DNA of 64,000 nt from an uncultured Pseudohongiella sp. (GTDB taxonomy: Bacteria; Pseudomonadota; Gammaproteobacteria; Pseudomonadales; Pseudohongiellaceae). The position numbers and the translations under genes are program-made. The notes beneath the pieces were generated by a model. It did no database searches. It was given only the letters and a program-made list of their open reading frames with translations, and was not told the DNA's origin. The DNA lies in assembly GCA_902591495.1 (NCBI GenBank), contig CACJAW010000007.1, positions 1 through 64,000 on the forward strand, in the 5' to 3' direction. Numbering within the stretch: position 1 is the first letter of the stretch; each line of letters starts with the position of its first letter. Positions 7,921-15,106 of this stretch are shown here, one piece after another.

Positions 7921-9087
7921 GTGGTTAGTCAAAAACAAATCATACCAATCTTGGATTTGTTCAGGCTGTTTGCTGCTCTTCTCGTGGTATTTGTTCACTA
8001 TGAGATAATATTTGGGGACTTTGTTGTCTACGGTGCGTTCGGAACAACTGCACTTTCCTGGTTTTTTGTTTTAAGTGGGTTCATCATTACCTACAGTTAT
8101 CCAAATTTGAGTTCACCCTCAGACTTAAAACGTTTTTACATCCATCGTTTTATTCGAATTTACCCCACTTATTTCCTAGCGGTTGTTGTTTCGGCGCTGT
8201 TTGTTTCAATCGGATTTTCTGTTTTGGATGAGCGATTTTTTTCTGAAGTAAGAAGGCCTTTTGAAATCTCTTATGATTTACCACAAACGAAGGACTTTCA
8301 GTTTTGGTTAAGCACTACTTTGAAGCATCTAACCTTTAGTCAATCTCTTAGCAGCATTGAAACACTCAAATTGGTATTTAACGGCCCGCTTTGGTCTCTT
8401 GTTTTAGAGGTATATTTCTATCTCGTATTCCCTGTATTGCTATTTGTTTTAAGACCCTTTAATAGCTTCCCGAGAATCATTGCGGCACTTTTTATCGGAT
8501 ATGCATTTCAATTTTTCTTGATTCAATATTTCCTACCCGATGTTGAAGTTTATGATGTCATGAATTTAAACGTACCCATATATACAAATCCCGCGATTCG
8601 CGGTTTAGAGTTTGTATTTGGTATGTTGTTATATAAGGCATTTGTCCTGCTCCCGCCTATAACAACGAAAGAGAAGCTTAATCTTTTGCCTCTGCTATTT
8701 ACTGTCTTAGCTTTTATTGCGATCAACGTTGTAGGAGAAAATTTCATTCCTTACCAGTACAGCATGTTTTTCTCAGGCGTACCTATCGTTGCGTTGTTAG
8801 TTTTTTCGTTATCACGCGCGCACTGGTACCCAACAGGCTTTGCGAATAAGGTTTGTCTTTGGGCAGGGGGAATAAGTTACGTCCTTTACTGCCTGCATTG
8901 GCCTTTGATGGAGATTATTCAGCTGTGGAATATTATTCCTCAAAGTATCGCTTTTCCTCTGCATTTATTGTTGCTTTTAGTTTTCCTTATTTTGGTTTCC
9001 CACTTAATTTACCGATGGGTTGAAACACCAACTCGTAAATTTTTATATCGAAGATTTGATACAAATCGGTATTCCGTTCATCACTAG
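7921..9087 (+). CDS. Acyltransferase 3 family integral membrane protein
   Basis: This 388-residue protein starts with GTG and has about ten hydrophobic segments. The N-terminus LDLFRLFAALLVVFVHY matches the opening of the acyltransferase 3 (OafA/YrhL) family, where an Arg and a His in or near the first helix are required. FFVLSGFIITY and RFYIHRFIRIYPTYF follow, also typical, as does GPLWSLVLEVYFYLVFP. Members O-acylate cell-surface glycans or antibiotics from acyl-CoA at the inner membrane. The sugar substrate is unknown, and there are no glycan genes beside it. No convincing ribosome site is seen before the GTG. Confidence 0.85.
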   Translation: MVSQKQIIPILDLFRLFAALLVVFVHYEIIFGDFVVYGAFGTTALSWFFVLSGFIITYSYPNLSSPSDLKRFYIHRFIRIYPTYFLAVVVSALFVSIGFSVLDERFFSEVRRPFEISYDLPQTKDFQFWLSTTLKHLTFSQSLSSIETLKLVFNGPLWSLVLEVYFYLVFPVLLFVLRPFNSFPRIIAALFIGYAFQFFLIQYFLPDVEVYDVMNLNVPIYTNPAIRGLEFVFGMLLYKAFVLLPPITTKEKLNLLPLLFTVLAFIAINVVGENFIPYQYSMFFSGVPIVALLVFSLSRAHWYPTGFANKVCLWAGGISYVLYCLHWPLMEIIQLWNIIPQSIAFPLHLLLLLVFLILVSHLIYRWVETPTRKFLYRRFDTNRYSVHH

Positions 9088-9211
9088 ATTCTGAGCGAAA
9101 TTTTCATACTAGAACGGCTCGTATCCTAGACACCATGGGGGATTTGTGATTATATCCGATTACTCAGATATACCAGTTAGTAATACTAATTAAAGCAAAA
9201 AAGGTAGAACT

Positions 9212-10123
9212 ATGAAGAATCTATGGCTGCTATCAGTAATTGCGGTGCTTGCAGTGGGTTGCTCACCAGCAGAAAATCCTACAATGGGAGAGTCTCAATC
9301 AGCTCAAGTGGCCTCCGCCGCCGAAGCGATGAATAACGATATACCAAGAACCCCGAGTGGTAAGCCTGATTTCAACGGAATCTGGCAAGCCCTCATGAAT
9401 GCAAATGATAATGTTGAGCCAGCTGCACCCAAGGCGGCCAACCATCTTGTTCCCGGTGATTTTGTTCCTGTCCCAGGGCCAGAAGTTGTTGCTTTAGGAG
9501 CTGTCGGGGCAGTTCCGGCAAGTTTTGGGGTGGTTGAAGGAGGCGAAATTCCTTATCGACCCGAGATGTTGGCCAGGCGAGAGGAAAATCGTGAAAATTA
9601 TTTGACGATGGATCCGGAAATTAAGTGTTATATGCCGGGGGTACCGCGAGCAAATTATCAGCCTCACCCCTTTCAGATTTTCCAGAGTGAAAGTGCCTTC
9701 TTTATTGCTTATTCTTTCGCTGGTGCTGTTAGAAATATATTTCTAGAGGATCCCGGTCCCGCGCCTGTAGATTCATGGATGGGTCAGTCATTTGGCTACT
9801 GGGAAGGAGATACCTGGGTAGTCGAGGTAACAGGCCAAGACGAGAGGACTTGGTTCGATAGAGCAGGTAACTTCCACAGCTATGAAATGAAGGTTACCGA
9901 GCGGTGGAATCTTGTTTCGGAGAATGTTATCGAGTACCAGGCGACAATTGAAGACCCTCAGACGTTCACTGAGCCATGGACTATTAAACTTCCTCTGTAT
10001 CGTCGACTTGAGGAAGGTTATGAGTTACCGCAATTTAAATGCGTAGAATTTGTCGAGGAAATGATGTACGGCAGATACAGAAAGGGCCGTGAGGGAGAGC
10101 TCAATTTTGAGTTAAATAACTAG
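9212..10123 (+). CDS. Lipoprotein of the 'GKPD' family (paralogue 1 of 3)
   Basis: This is a 303-residue lipoprotein with lipobox LAVGC. It is the first of three diverged paralogues in the window. Shared landmarks are TPSGKPDFNGIW at the mature N-terminus, a cysteine before a GxP segment (KCYMPGVPR), a QIFQS stretch, the core SFGYWEGDTWVVEV, an ERW segment with EYQATIEDP, and a C-terminal region with one Cys. It is followed by the DUF6152 gene, and such pairs are common in proteobacteria that carry this family. The function is not known; a secreted or outer-membrane-anchored enzyme or binding protein is possible. The ribosome site AAAAAGGTAGAACT precedes the ATG. Confidence 0.75.
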   Translation: MKNLWLLSVIAVLAVGCSPAENPTMGESQSAQVASAAEAMNNDIPRTPSGKPDFNGIWQALMNANDNVEPAAPKAANHLVPGDFVPVPGPEVVALGAVGAVPASFGVVEGGEIPYRPEMLARREENRENYLTMDPEIKCYMPGVPRANYQPHPFQIFQSESAFFIAYSFAGAVRNIFLEDPGPAPVDSWMGQSFGYWEGDTWVVEVTGQDERTWFDRAGNFHSYEMKVTERWNLVSENVIEYQATIEDPQTFTEPWTIKLPLYRRLEEGYELPQFKCVEFVEEMMYGRYRKGREGELNFELNN

Positions 10124-10161
10124 CTCTTGGTCGAAAAGGGTACAAATTTGTCAATTTCCGC

Positions 10162-10191
10162 TTGGAAATTCAGCTGGCCCTTGTGTAGAAT
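10162..10191 (+). promoter_or_regulatory. Candidate sigma70 promoter for the DUF6152 gene
   Basis: TTGGAA (10162-10167) and TAGAAT (10186-10191) are separated by 18 bases, a 4/6 and a 5/6 match to sigma70 boxes. They lie about 75 bases before the ATG at 10268, between two same-direction genes. This suggests the DUF6152 gene can be transcribed on its own. Confidence 0.4.
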
Positions 10192-10267
10192 AGAGTTAAG
10201 TCAATATTTCGGGTTGCATAGATAAATATATGGCAATCTAACTTACTGATATAAAAGGTGAAAACAT

Positions 10268-10720
10268 ATGAAAATTAAACTTCTGGCGTTAGCGGCAGCT
10301 ACTGCCGTTGGTATAGTCGCAATCAAGCCACCAGCTACTACCGCTCATCATGCGTTCTCTGCAGAGTTTGATGCAAACCTGCCTGTTCGCCTAGGCGGTC
10401 CAATTACTCGAGTAGAGTGGATTAATCCTCACACATGGATTCACCTGGACAATAACGACCCAGAGGCGACCAGAGATCCAGGTCCTTGGATGGTTGAGGG
10501 CGGCACGCCTAATACCCTTCTAAGAAGGGGCATAAATCGGAATTCATTGCAAAGAGGTACTGATATTGTCGTTACAGGATATCAGAGCAAAGACCGACTC
10601 TGTGAGCCAACATGTCGTGCAAATGGGCGAGATATCACTTTCCCTGATGGACGAAAGCTTTTCATGGGTTCTTCTGGAACCGGAGCCCCAAGAGACGGCT
10701 CAGACGTTACCGAGCAGTAA
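10268..10720 (+). CDS. DUF6152 family secreted protein
   Basis: This 150-residue protein has an N-terminal signal peptide (MKIKLLALAAATAVGIVAI) and the DUF6152 hallmark TAHHAFSAEFDANLPVRL, then RVEWINPHTWIHLD and a C-terminal segment with VVTGYQSKDRLCEPTCRANGRDITFPDGR. The family is a small periplasmic beta-rich domain of unknown role, often encoded beside the GKPD-type protein found immediately upstream here. AAGGTG at 10255-10260 gives a good ribosome site. A strong intrinsic terminator follows. Confidence 0.85.
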   Translation: MKIKLLALAAATAVGIVAIKPPATTAHHAFSAEFDANLPVRLGGPITRVEWINPHTWIHLDNNDPEATRDPGPWMVEGGTPNTLLRRGINRNSLQRGTDIVVTGYQSKDRLCEPTCRANGRDITFPDGRKLFMGSSGTGAPRDGSDVTEQ

Positions 10721-10740
10721 ATAAATTTTACCTTTTAAAG

Positions 10741-10773
10741 AACCTGATCCTTGAGAGGGGATCAGGTTTTTTT
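10741..10773 (+). terminator. Intrinsic terminator after the DUF6152 gene
   Basis: A perfect 10-base stem AACCTGATCC / GGATCAGGTT with an 8-base loop is followed at once by a run of T. It lies 20 bases after the DUF6152 stop and shields the convergent minus-strand gene that ends at 10799. Confidence 0.9.
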
Positions 10774-10798
10774 ATGGACAAAAAAATATCTTCTAAAT

Positions 10799-11374
10799 TT
10801 AACGTTGAATGACCGGTTCGATTACTCGGCTGTAATCACCGCCATCTCTAAACACAGTCGAATCTAAAAAAAATCCCGCTGCGTAAAGTTGAACCTTTGC
10901 GGTCCTTAAACCCCTGTTTTCCCAGAACCACCCATGTATACCAGTGAATGGAGCATGAAAAGATCCAGTTCTGCTTACCCCGGTTCCTTGCTCAAAACTT
11001 TCAGCATACTCTTCACCTAAACCTGCTGGTTCAGCATGCATGTCGTAGTAGAGCTCTTCGTCTGATGACCAAGTGAAGACCATCGGTGCGTCCAGGTCCA
11101 TAGTGTATTTATATTCCACTGACTCGAAAGGCCCCAATTCGAACTCTACATAGTCTGATCGATGATTCAGCAATTGTTCTTCAAATGGATTCTCCGCCCG
11201 GGACAGCTCTGTAAGACCCAGAAGATTCCCGACTCCAAGGGGATCTACTCCAAACTCTGCCGGTAAAATAGTGGTTACGAGGATTACTGATCCCAATAAT
11301 ATCCCGCCACCAAGTCCAATCAGAATACTTCTATTAGAGGGCGGACTTGATGTTAAATCCTCATTATTAGCCAT
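10799..11374 (-). CDS. Single-pass membrane-anchored protein next to HupE
   Basis: This 191-residue protein has one transmembrane helix near the N-terminus (ILIGLGGGILLGSVILVTTIL) and a polar outer domain with VEYKYTMDLDAPMVFTWSS, DEELYYDMHAEP, SFHAPFTGIHGWFWENRG and KVQLYAAGFF. It resembles the 'transmembrane anchor' proteins found beside HupE/UreJ genes in marine gammaproteobacteria, though the biochemical role is unknown. It is the third gene of a minus-strand group, 15 bases after HupE. The aromatic and His/Asp-rich outer domain could bind a metal or a ligand, which is only a guess. Confidence 0.65.
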   Translation of the reverse strand: MANNEDLTSSPPSNRSILIGLGGGILLGSVILVTTILPAEFGVDPLGVGNLLGLTELSRAENPFEEQLLNHRSDYVEFELGPFESVEYKYTMDLDAPMVFTWSSDEELYYDMHAEPAGLGEEYAESFEQGTGVSRTGSFHAPFTGIHGWFWENRGLRTAKVQLYAAGFFLDSTVFRDGGDYSRVIEPVIQR

Positions 11375-11389
11375 AGTCTCTCCAAAAAG

Positions 11390-12079
11390 TCACACAGGAG
11401 GTAATATGAAGTAGGCACTCAGCTGATAACCAGCCAGCAGGAATCCGCCAGTCATAAGAGCGGTATTCGTTAAGAACGCGTGCCTCAAATAACTGGAATT
11501 TGCTCGCCAAATACTGAGTAGGATAAAAACAGCTGAAAGCGCGAGTATTTGTCCTATTTCAACTCCTATGTTGAAACTAATTATATTCGTAACAAGTCCA
11601 TTATCTGAAATTGTGAATTCTTGAAGTTTAGTTGCGAGTCCAAGCCCATGAAAAAGTCCAAATATGAAAACCGCGATCTTCGTGTTTGGTTCAAACCCAA
11701 ATAGCTGCTTAAAACCATCGATATTTTCAAACGCCTTATAAACGATCGACAAGCCGATGATGGTATCGATTATGTAAGCGTTCACAGAAATATTTCCTAG
11801 AACACCTGCCAATAGAGTTATGCTGTGCCCAACTGCAAATAAGGTAACGTATTGAACTACGTGCTTAGGCCGATAGAGGAAGAAAATCACACCAACCAAA
11901 AAAAGCAAATGATCATACCCTGTGATCATATGCTTGGCTCCCAAGTAGATGAACGGGAATATTGCAGGCCCATCAATTGCTTGAACGAAGTTAGCATCAG
12001 AGCCTTCAATTGTATGAGCAGTCGCTACTATTGACAGTGTTGTTAGTATTAGAAAAGAGAATAATCGCAACAAAAACAT
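11390..12079 (-). CDS. HupE/UreJ family membrane protein
   Basis: This 229-residue protein has a signal-like N-terminus and about six to seven membrane helices. The segment GYDHLLFLVGVIFFLYRP, then VTLFAVGHSITLLAGVL and FGLFHGLGLATKL, mark the HupE/UreJ type 2 family. Members near hydrogenase or urease genes are nickel or metal transporters. Here no hydrogenase or urease is present, so the transported ion is open. It sits between a haem lipoprotein gene and a membrane-anchor gene, probably in one transcript. The conserved His and Asp residues in the helices would be the metal sites. Confidence 0.85.
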   Translation of the reverse strand: MFLLRLFSFLILTTLSIVATAHTIEGSDANFVQAIDGPAIFPFIYLGAKHMITGYDHLLFLVGVIFFLYRPKHVVQYVTLFAVGHSITLLAGVLGNISVNAYIIDTIIGLSIVYKAFENIDGFKQLFGFEPNTKIAVFIFGLFHGLGLATKLQEFTISDNGLVTNIISFNIGVEIGQILALSAVFILLSIWRANSSYLRHAFLTNTALMTGGFLLAGYQLSAYFILPPV

Positions 12080-12106
12080 GAGACTCAGTTACCTTTTCGT
12101 TGATAC

Positions 12107-12622
12107 CTATTGTGAGCTACCGTCAACAAATCGACTATTAATATCTGGATTGTAAGCTTGATGACAGGCCGTGCAGACACTATAAAGTTGGGCGCCCGCT
12201 TGAAAAAAATCTTCTTCATTCTGCTCGGCTGCGGCCTTCATAGCTAATAGTCCAGCTTCGCTCAAACCTTCGGAATAAATCATCCATGCGTCATTGTCTT
12301 CAGCCCTTCCTGGTAGTGCAAGCATGTTGCCAGATTCAACAACGATTGCGGCTTGAGCTCGGACGAAATCCCAACCCTCGTCTGTGGTCGGGTAGAGATC
12401 CTCATACCCTGCCGCATCCATTACCCAACCGGCCGAATCCCAGAGAATATCCGAAGCAGGTTCAAGTACCAAACTCATTATCTGTTGGGTGTCGAGCTGG
12501 GTGTTGTATACCGCTTCAGAGGCGGCCAGCTCTTCCGATTGCTCGTTTGAACATCCAACTAGTAAAGGAAAGCCAAGCAAGAAAAGTAACCTTCTTAATT
12601 GGTAAACTCCATCTAAGTTCAT
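12107..12622 (-). CDS. Lipoprotein with C-terminal c-type haem motif (cytochrome c'-like)
   Basis: This 171-residue lipoprotein has lipobox LLVGC at about residue 24. A single haem-binding motif CTACH lies near the C-terminus, followed by QAYNPD. A helical protein with CxxCH at the C-terminal end is the pattern of cytochrome c' and related four-helix-bundle cytochromes. It would sit in the inner or outer membrane facing the periplasm. It heads the minus-strand group with HupE and the anchor protein, and faces a divergent sialidase-fold gene at 12703. The electron partner is unknown. Confidence 0.75.
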   Translation of the reverse strand: MNLDGVYQLRRLLFLLGFPLLVGCSNEQSEELAASEAVYNTQLDTQQIMSLVLEPASDILWDSAGWVMDAAGYEDLYPTTDEGWDFVRAQAAIVVESGNMLALPGRAEDNDAWMIYSEGLSEAGLLAMKAAAEQNEEDFFQAGAQLYSVCTACHQAYNPDINSRFVDGSSQ

Positions 12623-12702
12623 TGTTTTTACCTATACACTAGCAAAGACTGTGAAGTCTGCCTTAAAATGAAACTATATTCCACTCCAAGAAGAGCAGAG
12701 TT

Positions 12703-13851
12703 GTGTTAATCAAATTTAGAACCATTTTTCTTGCGATTTTATTTTTTGTGAATAGTTATGTTGCATTCGCAGAAATAATTATTCAACCGACACCAGATCA
12801 AGGGCTCCAACCTCGATTATCCGTAGACGACAACGGTAATGTCCATCTGCTCTATTTTAAGAAGCGGATTAATCGTCCAGCCTCTCGTGAAGGGAATCTC
12901 TATTATCGCAGTTATGATCACGAAACGGGACAATTTAGTCTGCCTGTTAAAGTCTCCAGTTCTGCATTTTCAATGCAGACCTTTTCTATCGCAAGGGCTT
13001 CGATGGCCATCACCGAAGACGGCAGAGTGCATGCCTTTTGGTATTACCCTAGAACCTCTGAGATGATTTATTCAAGATCAAATCCTGAGCGAACCATGTT
13101 TGAAACTCAGAGATCCATGGTAAGTGTTTTTCAGGAGGGAATTGATGCTGGGGGTGATATTGCATCTATCGGATCGAGTGTTGCTTTGGTTTGGGGTGCA
13201 GGAAAACTGACAGAAGAACATCAGCGAACAATGTTTGCTCGGTTTTCAGATGATTATGGAAAGACGTTTAGTGATGAGGTTATGGTAAGTAATCCTGACT
13301 TGGGTGCTTGCGCTTGTTGCTCTCTAGCGGCCGATTATGCAGGGTCTTCAGATTTAGTTATAGGCTACCGTTCGGCAATTGATGGGGTCGGAAGGCACAT
13401 GCAGGTATTGACACTAAAAAATATAAATCAAGGAATAACTGGCGCTTTTTATGGGGAGATGAGTGAGTTACAAGAGTGGGAAGCCTCATTTTGTCCTTTA
13501 AGTACTAATGATATTGAGAGAATGGGAGAGCAGCGGTGGTTAGTTTTTGAGACACAAAACCGAATTATGAGAATGGAATTAATGTCTCAAAATCCCGTCT
13601 CTGCTGTCGGAGAACCTTTCTCTGAAACGCGTCAGAAAAATCCAGCATTAGCAATTAATCACATCGGAGAGCAACTTATAGTTTGGGGTGAGGCAATAAG
13701 TCACTCACGTGGAGGTCGTCTCAATCTGAGATTGTTAAACAAGGATGGAAGTAATGCGGAGTATAGTTTTACTGAAAATATAATGATAAACGATTATAGT
13801 TTTCCTGCTGCAGCATCACTGCCCAATAATGATTTTATGGTCTTGCATTAA
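12703..13851 (+). CDS. Secreted sialidase-like (BNR-type) beta-propeller protein
   Basis: This 382-residue protein has a signal peptide (FLAILFFVNSYVAFA). It contains propeller-type repeats: DDNGNVHLLYF, TEDGRVHAFWYYPR and FSDDYGKTFSDEVMVS, the last like an Asp-box (S-x-D-x-G-x-T-F). A cysteine cluster GACACCSLAADYAG follows, and EWEASFCPLSTND adds another Cys. Such proteins are often auto-annotated as exo-alpha-sialidases, but the catalytic set of a true sialidase is not evident. The CACC cluster suggests a metal or disulfide site. The GTG at 12703 is the likely start. It is divergent from the haem lipoprotein/HupE group. Confidence 0.65.
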   Translation: MLIKFRTIFLAILFFVNSYVAFAEIIIQPTPDQGLQPRLSVDDNGNVHLLYFKKRINRPASREGNLYYRSYDHETGQFSLPVKVSSSAFSMQTFSIARASMAITEDGRVHAFWYYPRTSEMIYSRSNPERTMFETQRSMVSVFQEGIDAGGDIASIGSSVALVWGAGKLTEEHQRTMFARFSDDYGKTFSDEVMVSNPDLGACACCSLAADYAGSSDLVIGYRSAIDGVGRHMQVLTLKNINQGITGAFYGEMSELQEWEASFCPLSTNDIERMGEQRWLVFETQNRIMRMELMSQNPVSAVGEPFSETRQKNPALAINHIGEQLIVWGEAISHSRGGRLNLRLLNKDGSNAEYSFTENIMINDYSFPAAASLPNNDFMVLH

Positions 13852-13854
13852 TGG

Positions 13855-14499
13855 TTAGTTTTGTGGATAGGGCACAGAGTTAATTTGCTGGCGAATTAAT
13901 TCTCTTTGGAGTTCATTTCTTCGGTTATCATTTTCAGATTGTTGTCTCTGATTTTGTAGCAGCATGGATTCTTGAAGGGATCTGCGTTCCTTGTCCTGGA
14001 CATTGATAAATTGTAGTTCAGAAATACGTCGGCTGATGGACAAATTCGAAAATGCTTGACTTTGCTTGTCTGTGAGCAATTCGAAAGCGGCAGAAACATA
14101 AGTTGTTCGCTTCTGTAAAAAATTCTCACCACAGAAAAATTCGACGTCCCTCATGCGTTGCAGGTTAGTCTCGGCACTTTCATTTGAGGAGACCGAGTTT
14201 TCCGCATAATCTTCACGCCAACTTCTTGCTACGTTGCAATTAGAGATCAAATCCGTCGTGGTCTGACCGTCAATGTGGGCCATAAAATCGACACATTTAC
14301 TCTCGTTTTTGGATCTGGAATTTAACTGATCGATGCACTCTGCGGCTGAGGTATCGAGCGTGCTGAGTGTGGTCTTTATTAAGTCAATCCTATTCTCAAG
14401 GCTGATTTCTTGAGCTATTAGCAGCGAACAAAAGAGGCCAATAGCTGCAAGGCACCCATAAATCGTTATGCTTTGGCTTAATCTACTTGTAAATTTCAA
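13855..14499 (-). CDS. Hypothetical exported protein with coiled-coil C-terminus
   Basis: I do not recognise this 214-residue protein. It has an N-terminal hydrophobic segment (ITIYGCLAAIGLFCSLLIAQ) that fits a signal peptide or anchor. Four to five Cys lie in the first 125 residues. The C-terminal third is rich in Gln, Arg, Asn and Glu (LQNQRQQSENDNRRNELQRELIRQQ) and is likely helical or coiled coil. Its start overlaps the 3' end of the YkgJ-type gene by 17 bases, so the two are probably translated together. The stop is only three bases from the convergent gene's end. Confidence 0.6.
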   Translation of the reverse strand: MKFTSRLSQSITIYGCLAAIGLFCSLLIAQEISLENRIDLIKTTLSTLDTSAAECIDQLNSRSKNESKCVDFMAHIDGQTTTDLISNCNVARSWREDYAENSVSSNESAETNLQRMRDVEFFCGENFLQKRTTYVSAAFELLTDKQSQAFSNLSISRRISELQFINVQDKERRSLQESMLLQNQRQQSENDNRRNELQRELIRQQINSVPYPQN

Positions 14500-14917
14500 A
14501 TCTTTTCTTCCACTTTTTGAATCTTTTGCGGCAATACTTTTCTAGCTTCTTATGACTTGAAAACCAGAGTTCACTGGCATCCTTGATTGATTCATCGAAT
14601 TCACAGAAATCGTTGGTGTATTCTCTGCAAACCCAGGGTCTGTTTTCATAGATGCTGCAAACACCGCCAGGTAGCAAGTGACTGCAATTTGTGAAGATGT
14701 GTAAAAACCAGCCGTCTGCGTCTTTAAACACATTGATGTTTTCATGAGATACTTGCCAAAGCAAGTGGTCGAAGTCTTCCTTCGATTTAGGGGTGGGGAT
14801 TTTTTGGTTGATTGAATTGCAACAAATTGACTTTGTGCACTTGCCACATTTGTTATCTATTGTGACGTTGCTAGATTGGGTTGCATCCACGAGCTCTATT
14901 TGATCCTTCGCATTCAT
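14483..14917 (-). CDS. YkgJ family cysteine cluster protein
   Basis: This is a 144-residue cytoplasmic protein with the CxxCxxxCC signature (CGKCTKSICC) near residue 25. Further Cys follow in FTNCSHLLPGGVCSIYENRPWVCREY and NDFCEFD, the pattern of the YkgJ/UPF0153 zinc- or iron-chelating family. The biochemical role is unsettled. The ORF track begins at 14929 with TTG; the ATG at 14917 is a more ordinary start, but neither has a strong ribosome site. The 3' end overlaps the next hypothetical gene. Confidence 0.8.
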   Translation of the reverse strand: MNAKDQIELVDATQSSNVTIDNKCGKCTKSICCNSINQKIPTPKSKEDFDHLLWQVSHENINVFKDADGWFLHIFTNCSHLLPGGVCSIYENRPWVCREYTNDFCEFDESIKDASELWFSSHKKLEKYCRKRFKKWKKRFEIYK

Positions 14918-15106
14918 ATTCAAATCCAAGCAAAAAGACTAAATTTTTAAGTGAATATGCTTCACAAGATGATATTCTACCATCGGATTAAGAATAAACT
15001 AAAAACAATCGTCAAAAATACTTGCTATGAAATTGGTCAGCCAGAGTTTTATGTAAGGCCAACATATAGAGTTGCTCCGACAACTCAGAATTTAGAAGGT
15101 TTTGTC

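Noticed and set aside
14951-15106. N-terminal 52 codons of the ORF at 14951
   Set aside because: They precede a clear lipoprotein signal at the ATG at 15107 and are not signal-like; regarded as upstream leader.
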